Assembly (NCBI GenBank): GCA_937892995.1
Contig: CALBJS010000066.1
Coordinates: 1 to 12,425, forward strand
Length of the DNA stretch: 12,425 nt
Direction: 5' to 3'
Origin: an uncultured Peptococcaceae bacterium
Lineage (GTDB): Bacteria; Bacillota; Desulfitobacteriia; Desulfitobacteriales; Syntrophobotulaceae
The notes under the pieces are model-generated. The model saw only the letters and a list, made by a program, of their open reading frames with translations. It was not told where the DNA came from and made no database searches. Below are positions 6,404 through 12,425 of this stretch, in pieces; position 1 is the stretch's first letter; every line of letters starts with the position of its first letter. The position numbers and the translations under genes were made by a program.

Positions 6404-6436
6404 GATCGGAAAGCGGAGCAAGGCTGTTAGTCACAT

Positions 6437-6496
6437 GGAGGTGATTATCTGCCGAGGAGAGATTGCTTCGTTGCCTGTCTAGTTAGGAATACGTAA
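6437..6496 (+). other. Orphan Shine-Dalgarno with a 15-codon reading frame before rng
   Basis: GGAGGTGATT at 6437-6446 is an almost full anti-16S match but no sizeable gene starts after it. A CTG at 6449 opens 15 codons (MPRRDCFVACLVRNT) ending at TAA 6494-6496, 18 bases before the TTG start of rng. It may be a leader peptide, a standby site for ribosomes, or a remnant. No function is claimed. Confidence 0.35.
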
Positions 6497-6514
6497 ACGA
6501 AAGCTGGTATTATA

Positions 6515-7780
6515 TTGAAACAGATTATTATTACTTCAAGAAACAATCAAATTCGGGCTGCTGTCCTGGAAGAAGGAAGGCTAATCGAAATTCTAGATGA
6601 TTCGGAGAGGGAAACACGTTTTGCCGGAAGCATCTTTAAGGGTAAGGTTAATAATGTCGTTGCCGGTATTCAGGCAGCTTTCGTGGATATTGGGCTGAGC
6701 AAGAATGCTTTTCTTTATGTGGGAGATGTTATTGCTTCGGAATACCATGGGGATGAAATAGTACTACCTAAGATTGTTCCTTCGATTGAGAACTTCGTAA
6801 AGGCAGGACAAGAATTGATAGTCCAAATTATAAGAGAATCTGTAGGAAGCAAAGGGGCGAGGATTACTACTAATTTATCCTTACCCGGACGTTTTGTAGT
6901 CTTGCTTCCTGGAAATAAGGACTATCTAGGGTTATCCCGAAAGATCAAAGATGAGCAAGAAAGACAACGTCTTCAAGAACTGGGTGCTAGGCTCAAACCG
7001 GATGAGGCCGGGTTGATCATTCGCACTTTGGCCGAGGGTGTCTCGGAAAGGGAATTCTTAGAGGATATAGAAAAGCTACTTATTATTAACGAGGAAATTA
7101 AGAATAAAATCGAAAAAAATTCTGCTCCCAGTCTTCTTTACAGTAACAGTGACCCATTTTCACGCCTCTTGCGAGAAACAATCGATGAAGAGGTAGATAA
7201 GATTATCATTGATGATGGCGACTTGGCGGAATTATTAAGGAAGAATCTTAGAGAGGTGTGTTCCTCGGTCGCAAGCAGGATCTGGACGGATTTAAGGGGA
7301 GAGATTTATGATCGTTATAATATTAACAATGAGATCAGAAAGGCTCTACAAGCAAAGGTTACTTTAGAAAGCGGAGGTTACTTGGTAATAGAACAAACCG
7401 AGGCTCTGACAGCCATTGATGTAAATTCCGGAAAATACATAGGTAGTAAATCCTTGCAGGATACACTTTTGAATCTTAATCTGGAAGCGGCGGCAGAGAT
7501 TTCTCGGCAGATCAGACTTCGGAATATAAGTGGTATCATCATCCTCGATTTTATAGACATGGAGAAAAAAGAGGACTGGGATAAATTAATTCAGAGTCTT
7601 GAAATGTTTTTCCTTAAAGATAAGGCAAAATGCAAAGTTATGGGTCTGACAAAGTTAGGATTAGTGGAGGTGACTCGCAAGAAAGAAGGGCAGACTCTAG
7701 CTGCCCGTTATTCAGAACGTTGCCCAAAATGTGATGGGAAGGGCAGGATTGTTACTGATATTCCGCTGCGAAATTTGTAA
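6515..7780 (+). CDS. rng: Ribonuclease G/E family endoribonuclease
   Basis: The 421-residue protein is a cytoplasmic RNase E/G catalytic domain, which cuts single-stranded, AU-rich RNA from 5'-monophosphate ends in rRNA maturation and mRNA decay. An S1-like segment (about 35-125, GSIFKGKVNNVVAGIQAAFVDIG) comes first. Catalytic Mg2+ ligands Asp302 (AIDVNSG) and Asp345 (IILDFIDM) align with Asp303 and Asp346 of E. coli RNase E. Cys403-Pro-Lys-Cys406 matches the zinc-link pair that holds the dimer together. There is no long C-terminal scaffold, so it is RNase G-like. Length and alignment support a TTG start at 6515, though the ribosome binding site is weak (AAGCTGG). In related genomes it follows the DUF2344 gene, as here, but the rplU-rpmA genes usually found downstream are absent. 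Confidence 0.93.
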   Translation: MKQIIITSRNNQIRAAVLEEGRLIEILDDSERETRFAGSIFKGKVNNVVAGIQAAFVDIGLSKNAFLYVGDVIASEYHGDEIVLPKIVPSIENFVKAGQELIVQIIRESVGSKGARITTNLSLPGRFVVLLPGNKDYLGLSRKIKDEQERQRLQELGARLKPDEAGLIIRTLAEGVSEREFLEDIEKLLIINEEIKNKIEKNSAPSLLYSNSDPFSRLLRETIDEEVDKIIIDDGDLAELLRKNLREVCSSVASRIWTDLRGEIYDRYNINNEIRKALQAKVTLESGGYLVIEQTEALTAIDVNSGKYIGSKSLQDTLLNLNLEAAAEISRQIRLRNISGIIILDFIDMEKKEDWDKLIQSLEMFFLKDKAKCKVMGLTKLGLVEVTRKKEGQTLAARYSERCPKCDGKGRIVTDIPLRNL

Positions 7781-7860
7781 TATTAATTTATAAAATAAAG
7801 TAAATAAATACTAGAATTAGCAGTGTTTATATGGTAGATTTAATATACTAGAGGGAAACT

Positions 7861-7883
7861 ATGGAAACTAAAATAGTTTCCAT
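7861..7883. promoter_or_regulatory. 23-bp palindrome before tetR: operator or terminator
   Basis: ATGGAAACTA (7861-7870) and TAGTTTCCAT (7874-7883) are perfect arms around AAA. An extra half-site, GGAAACTA, lies at 7854-7861. A TATACT at 7844-7849 could be a -10 box, which would put the palindrome just after the transcription start, a usual place for autorepression by a TetR protein. The following TTTACC also allows a weak terminator for rng. Between 7781 and 7930 there is no gene. Confidence 0.55.
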
Positions 7884-7930
7884 TTTACCTTGAGAATAAA
7901 AAGGACTTAAGCGGGGGTTATTAATGAAGT

Positions 7931-8497
7931 ATGAGGGATAAGATAATCGAGTCAGCCATTAGACAGATCAAGAGTTATGGGTTACGCCGCTTTACTGTCG
8001 ATGATATCGTCAAAGATCTCAGAATAAGTAAAAAGACACTTTATCAGCATTTTTCTTCCAAAAAGGAATTGATTGGGACTGTATTGGATACGGCAATCGA
8101 ACTGGAAAAGAGAATTACGGATGAGGCCTTGGTCAATGGAGGAGATTGGTTTGAGAAGCTTGATGCGATCCTCTCGGTTCATTCTTATACCAATATTCCG
8201 TACAGGCTTATGGATGAAATCGCCCGTTTTTTCCCTGAGGAAAGGGCCTATGTCGATAGGATTGTAGAGTATAAGGCTAAGGTCCTTAGAGAATTACTTG
8301 AACAGGGACTTAAGGAAGGGAAGCTACGTACAGATATTAACCTTGAGATTATCATCTTAGCCTTGAACAAAGTGTTCCATACTCCTACTAATGAAGAATT
8401 CCTTAAGGAAAATGACCTTACTGTTAATCAATTACTAACAGACTTAAAGGAAATAATTTTTTATGGTAGCTTAATGGACGGAAAAAAGAAATCTTGA
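7931..8497 (+). CDS. TetR/AcrR family transcriptional regulator
   Basis: The 188-residue protein has an N-terminal helix-turn-helix (about residues 20-47) containing FTVDDIVKDLRISKKTLYQHF, the standard TetR DNA-binding pattern, followed by SSKKELI. The rest is an all-helical ligand-binding and dimerisation domain too divergent to name a ligand. It is the first gene of a probable operon with an adaptor and an RND pump, so it most likely represses that exporter until an inducer binds. The start ATG 7931 is bounded by an in-frame TGA at 7925. GGGGG at 7913-7917 is rather far for this ATG and suits better an ATG at 7924 that opens a five-codon frame (MKYEG) overlapping the start, so translation may be coupled. 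The palindrome at 7861-7883 is a candidate operator. Confidence 0.9.
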   Translation: MRDKIIESAIRQIKSYGLRRFTVDDIVKDLRISKKTLYQHFSSKKELIGTVLDTAIELEKRITDEALVNGGDWFEKLDAILSVHSYTNIPYRLMDEIARFFPEERAYVDRIVEYKAKVLRELLEQGLKEGKLRTDINLEIIILALNKVFHTPTNEEFLKENDLTVNQLLTDLKEIIFYGSLMDGKKKS

Positions 8498-8545
8498 TCA
8501 GCAAGATATGTTTAGAAGTTTAGGGAAAATGAGGAGGGATCAAGA

Positions 8546-9664
8546 ATGAGAGAATCGGGTATCAGATTAAAGAATAGACTATATCTTTTCAGGATACTTG
8601 TCATATTCGTCCTATTAATAATTTTCACCACAGGTCTTTTGGGCTGCACTCAGGAGACTTCCGCACCCGAAAAGGGTAAACCGGTGGAGAGCATGATAGT
8701 GGAAGCAAAGGAATACCCGGTCAGATTGGAATCTTTCGGGATAACCGGTTCGCAGACCATAAAAAAATACAGCTTTAAGGTACCCGGTAAGCTTAGCAAG
8801 TTATATGTAGAAAAAGGACAGAAAGTCGAAAAAGGAAAGCTTCTAGCCGAGCTAGAAAAAAAAGATCTGCAGTTCGCTCTGCAAGCAGCCGAATATACTA
8901 TGAATAAAGCCTCTAGTGCCGCTCAAGATGCCCAAGATTTTTACGAAAAAGTCAAGGTGCTCCAGGAAAGCGGAGCTGTTTCCCAGCGGGACCTGGATTT
9001 GGCTTTGCTGGATCTGGAAGTGAAAGAAGCAAGCTATAATCAGGCCAAAGTGGATTATGATTATAAATTGAGCATACTTAATGATGCTGCCCTCTATGCC
9101 GATATGGATGGTTTTGTTGTCGAGCTACTTAATGAGGAGGGAGAAATAGTAGGTTCGGGTTATCCGGTGATTGTCGTTCGCAGTGGTCGACAGGTGATTA
9201 ATGTCGGTCTTACCCAAGAAGATATTCAGAAGGTAAAAAAAGGGATCAAAGCAGCTATTCTTACGGAAAGTGGGGATAATAAACAGGCCGGAGGGGAAGT
9301 TACTCTCCTCGATCAGCTCCCGGATCAGGAAAGTCGGACCTATAACGTTGAGATTACCCTGACGGAGGTGCCTGACAGTTATGATTTTTATCTGGGTTCT
9401 ACTTGTCGGGTACAATTGGAGATAGGGACTGCTCAAGGAATCCGGATTCCTTTGACTTCCATTCAGAATGACGGTCAAGACTATGTTTATACCGTCAAAG
9501 AGAATAGAGCTCTAAGAAAAAATGTGAAAATTATTGATACGGTTGATACTTTAGTTCGGGTGGAAGGACTAGAAGAAGGGGAAGAACTTGTAATTGCCGG
9601 GATGAAAAACCTTACTGATGGCTGTCTTGTCGTGACTTCCGTAGAGGGAGTGGAGAATTCATGA
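8546..9664 (+). CDS. Lipoprotein membrane-fusion (periplasmic adaptor) subunit of an RND exporter
   Basis: The 372-residue protein starts at ATG with GAGGAGG (8531-8537) upstream. A hydrophobic signal (about 14-32) ends in the lipobox LLGC, so Cys34 is probably lipidated and the protein held at the outer face of the membrane. The adaptor parts follow in order: a lipoyl-like half (about 78-103, FKVPGKLSKLYVEKGQKVEKG), a short coiled-coil hairpin (about 106-178), the second lipoyl half (DGFVVELLNEEGEIV), a beta-barrel domain (VINVGLTQEDIQKVKKG) and a C-terminal membrane-proximal domain. It would link the pump at 9661 to its exit route. Its stop overlaps the pump start (ATGA at 9661-9664), indicating tight translational coupling. 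The coiled coil is short compared with Gram-negative AcrA, as expected where no tall outer-membrane channel is needed. The exported substrate is unknown. Confidence 0.9.
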   Translation: MRESGIRLKNRLYLFRILVIFVLLIIFTTGLLGCTQETSAPEKGKPVESMIVEAKEYPVRLESFGITGSQTIKKYSFKVPGKLSKLYVEKGQKVEKGKLLAELEKKDLQFALQAAEYTMNKASSAAQDAQDFYEKVKVLQESGAVSQRDLDLALLDLEVKEASYNQAKVDYDYKLSILNDAALYADMDGFVVELLNEEGEIVGSGYPVIVVRSGRQVINVGLTQEDIQKVKKGIKAAILTESGDNKQAGGEVTLLDQLPDQESRTYNVEITLTEVPDSYDFYLGSTCRVQLEIGTAQGIRIPLTSIQNDGQDYVYTVKENRALRKNVKIIDTVDTLVRVEGLEEGEELVIAGMKNLTDGCLVVTSVEGVENS

Positions 9665-12425
9665 GTAAAGAAAATACTCCTTTTGAACCTAAGGGTCTAA
9701 TCTATGCAGTTATTCGGAAAAGAGTTTTCACGGTTTTCTTTGTACTTATTATTGCTGTCTTGGGGCTTTATTGCTATTATCTTATTCCTAAACAGGAAAG
9801 TCCTGATGTTACTGCTCCTATGGCCCTCATTACTACGGTTTACCCGGGAGCCTCTCCGGTCGATGTGGAAAAGTTGGTGACCCGTCCACTGGAAGATGTG
9901 GTATTAGAAATTGATGGCTATAAAGAGAGTAAATCTTATTCCCGAAATAACATCTCCATCCTGGTTCTGGAGTTGGATAATGAGGCTGACGTGGATAAAG
10001 CCTGGACAGATCTCCGTAGACGGGTGGAGGATATTCAAAACGAGCTTCCCGCGGAATGTCATGCCACGGAGATGGACACTAATCTTGCCGAAACTGCCGG
10101 GATGATCATCTGTCTTTCCGGGAGCGATGCTAGCTATGAACAGCTAGCATCGCTGGCGGAGAATATGAAAAGAGAGCTAGCTCATATTCCGGGGGTATCC
10201 CGTTTTGAGGTTAAGGGTATTCAGGATAAAGTAGTTGAGGTTAAAGTCAATATTTCTAAGCTTAACCAGTATGATTTATCTCTGGAAGATCTCTATAATA
10301 TCTTGAAAGTTCAGAATATGGAGATCCCTTCGGGAGCGATCAACACGGGGGAAATGAAAATTAATGTCAGCACTCCGGGGATTTTCAGCTCTTTAAGTGA
10401 TATTGAGAATACCATCATTGCAGTTTCTCGGGAAACCGGTGCCTTGGTGCGCCTAAAAGATATTGCCACTATTGACTGGGAACGGGAAGAATCGGCACAC
10501 AGGATAAAAAATAATGGCGAAAATGCCATTCTCCTAGCCGGCTACTTCCGGGAAGATAAAAATATTGTCCATATTGGCCAGGACGTCAGAAAAAAGCTTG
10601 ATGAGTTGCAAAAAACTATCCCTCCGGGGGTAGAAATGAGCGAGATTACTTTTCAACCCGAAGAGGTCAGCCAAGCAGTGAACGGCTTCTTTCTTAATCT
10701 TTTAGGCGGAATGGTTTTGGTGCTTATTGTTGTCTTCGTCGGCATGGGTCTTAAAAATGCCTTGGTAGCATCTGTTGCTGTGCCCCTGTCCATCTTAATT
10801 GCTTTTATCGCTATGTATTTCACGGGAATCAAAGTTCATGAGGTATCCATCGCTTCCTTGATTATTGCCTTGGGCATCTTAGTGGATAATGCTATTGTGG
10901 TGATAGATGCTATCCAGAATTATCGGGAAAAAGGTATGGAAAAGCTGGAAGCATGTCTTAAGGGAACCAGGGAATCCATCCTGCCTATTTTTGCGGCTAC
11001 ACTGGTAACTACTGTGGCTTTTGCACCCATTCTTGTTGTCCCCGGGTCAGCCGGGGACTATATGAAAAGTATTCCTTACATGCTTGGGTACTCACTCTTT
11101 GCTTCTTTTGCGGTGGCTGTTTTGGTAACACCGGTGATGGCCTATATTTTTGACGAGAAATTACCTTCGACATCTTCGGAAAAAGAAAGTAAGGTGCGAC
11201 AATATTTTGAGAAGAACTTAGATCGGGCCTTAAAACATAAGAAAAGAAGCCTAATCTTGGTACTGGTTATTTTTGCTTTAAGCTTTGGTCTTATAAAGTT
11301 TATTCCTCTCCAGTTCTTTCCTCTAGCGGATAAGAACATGGCCTATATTGACTTAAGAACCGAGAAAACAGTAAATATTGACCGTACCGAAATGTTGGCC
11401 GCTCAAGTGGAAAAGTTTCTAAGTGAGCAGCCTGAAGTCAGCGGATATACTACATCCGTTGGGGATGGGCTTCCTAAGTTCTATTTAACCTTAGTTCGGG
11501 GGACCCCTTCCCAGGATTATGCTCAAATAATGTTTAAGATCAATCCGGAAGAAACCTCTCGTTATGGTAATCTTAAAGAATTGGCCGTCGGCTTTCAGGA
11601 GGAACTTGATAGGACCCTGGTAGAAGGAAAAGCAACAGTTAATCTACTGCAGAAGGCTTATCCCGGTGCTCCTTTAGAAGTAAGAATCCTTGGGGAAGAC
11701 AGAGAAAAACTGAAACAGATAAGCGATTATTATATTACGCTGATGAAGGAACTGCCCGGAACAATTAACGTGGAGACTGATTCGGACTCCGCTTTGTATG
11801 AATTTTTAGTAGATGTAGATAATGACCGAGCTACTAATCTGGGGATTACCAAATATGATATCCAGCGCCAGATTAATATTGCTCTTAAAGGGAGTGAAGC
11901 TTCTGTTTATCGTAAGGCGGGCAATGAGTATCCGATCGTAGTTAGAAGTGATATCAAATCTAAGGAAGAACTGGAAAATATGGAAATTAAATCGTCCTTT
12001 ACCGGTTCTAAAGTATTGCTTAAGCAGTTCGCTGAAGTCAAGCTCGATGCTGCTTTCCCTAGTATTAAAAAGTATGACGGGCGGCAGTGTATTACGGTTA
12101 CATCTTACTTGGAACCCGGCTATAGTGCCGTATCGACTGAACAATTACTTAAAAAGGAAGCAAGCCGGCAAATACAAGGCCAAGGGATCGATACTGAAAG
12201 AATTGAAATTCTCTACCAAGGTGAAGCCAAGGATATAGCGGATAATTTCAGCGACCTGGGAGTTGGGGCAATATTTGGAGTATTCGCCATCTATATTATT
12301 CTTATGCTGCAGTTTGGATCCTTCAGACAACCCTTGATTATCTTTACCACTATTCCTTTATCTTTGATAGGAATCTTCCTGGGGCTGTTTATTTTCCGTC
12401 AGCCACTGTCTTTTACGGCCTTGAT
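9661..12425 (+). CDS. RND-family efflux transporter (3' end beyond window)
   Basis: The frame is open from ATG 9661 to the last base, giving 921 codons; the normal length is about 1,020-1,050, so only the end is missing. It is an inner-membrane proton-driven pump of the AcrB/SwrC type. Order: transmembrane helix 1 (about 22-42), first porter half with YPGASPVDVEKLVTRPLED (about 60-78), helices 2-6 (about 345-500), helix 7 (about 531-547), second porter half, then the next helix starting near 868. In helix 4 the proton-relay site reads LVDNAIVVIDA: Asp409 is present, while the second acidic residue of AcrB is Asn410, as in many RND pumps. It shares a four-base overlap with the adaptor gene and follows a TetR gene, so it is the exporter of that operon. 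The substrate is unknown. No frameshift was found. Confidence 0.93.
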   Translation, partial: MSKENTPFEPKGLIYAVIRKRVFTVFFVLIIAVLGLYCYYLIPKQESPDVTAPMALITTVYPGASPVDVEKLVTRPLEDVVLEIDGYKESKSYSRNNISILVLELDNEADVDKAWTDLRRRVEDIQNELPAECHATEMDTNLAETAGMIICLSGSDASYEQLASLAENMKRELAHIPGVSRFEVKGIQDKVVEVKVNISKLNQYDLSLEDLYNILKVQNMEIPSGAINTGEMKINVSTPGIFSSLSDIENTIIAVSRETGALVRLKDIATIDWEREESAHRIKNNGENAILLAGYFREDKNIVHIGQDVRKKLDELQKTIPPGVEMSEITFQPEEVSQAVNGFFLNLLGGMVLVLIVVFVGMGLKNALVASVAVPLSILIAFIAMYFTGIKVHEVSIASLIIALGILVDNAIVVIDAIQNYREKGMEKLEACLKGTRESILPIFAATLVTTVAFAPILVVPGSAGDYMKSIPYMLGYSLFASFAVAVLVTPVMAYIFDEKLPSTSSEKESKVRQYFEKNLDRALKHKKRSLILVLVIFALSFGLIKFIPLQFFPLADKNMAYIDLRTEKTVNIDRTEMLAAQVEKFLSEQPEVSGYTTSVGDGLPKFYLTLVRGTPSQDYAQIMFKINPEETSRYGNLKELAVGFQEELDRTLVEGKATVNLLQKAYPGAPLEVRILGEDREKLKQISDYYITLMKELPGTINVETDSDSALYEFLVDVDNDRATNLGITKYDIQRQINIALKGSEASVYRKAGNEYPIVVRSDIKSKEELENMEIKSSFTGSKVLLKQFAEVKLDAAFPSIKKYDGRQCITVTSYLEPGYSAVSTEQLLKKEASRQIQGQGIDTERIEILYQGEAKDIADNFSDLGVGAIFGVFAIYIILMLQFGSFRQPLIIFTTIPLSLIGIFLGLFIFRQPLSFTAL

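Noticed and set aside
9911..10105. Plus-strand frame of 64 codons inside the RND gene
   Set aside because: The RND frame is continuous from 9661 to the window end and accounts for this stretch; the alternative frame has no ribosome binding site.

Overview
The window looks like the chromosome of a low-to-mid GC, endospore-forming Clostridia member, most likely of the Peptococcaceae/Desulfitobacterium-Desulfosporosinus type. This is inferred from gene content: a CotJC-type manganese-catalase-like spore coat protein, the TIGR03960 radical SAM / DUF2344 / RNase G set typical of Clostridia, strong AGGAGG-type ribosome binding sites, and GTG/TTG starts. No rRNA, tRNA, CRISPR array, insertion sequence or phage gene is visible.

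Layout. Bases 2-142 hold the 3' end of a 4Fe-4S electron-transfer subunit, with an unusual perfect inverted repeat at the very edge of the window. A leader of about 270 bases then precedes a sodium:solute symporter (415-1896). Two very small single-helix membrane proteins follow it (1926-2024 and 2028-2138), each with its own good ribosome binding site, and the unit closes with a strong terminator (2172-2216). A second hairpin (2225-2264) ends the opposing cotJC-like gene (2316-2864, minus strand).

From 3005 a strong extended -10 promoter drives a TIGR03960-type radical SAM protein (3073-4992). Its usual partner, a DUF2344/TIGR03936 protein (5645-6403), and RNase G (6515-7780) lie downstream. 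The set is split by an opposing gene for a short DUF2935-like helical protein (5044-5469), which abuts a three-unit TTAAACG tandem repeat. In many Clostridia this set leads into rplU-rpmA-obg. Here it is followed by a different unit.

The last third is a drug- or toxicant-efflux operon: a TetR-family regulator (7931-8497) preceded by a 23-bp palindrome, a lipoprotein membrane-fusion (periplasmic adaptor) protein (8546-9664), and an RND pump (9661 to beyond the window end) whose start overlaps the adaptor stop by four bases. The adaptor and pump would form the exporter and the TetR protein its likely local repressor.

The least ordinary items are the symporter with two tandem microproteins, the inverted repeat at the left edge (which may be a sequence artefact), the orphan Shine-Dalgarno and 15-codon reading frame ahead of RNase G, and the palindrome ahead of tetR. 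I see no clearly new multi-gene system.
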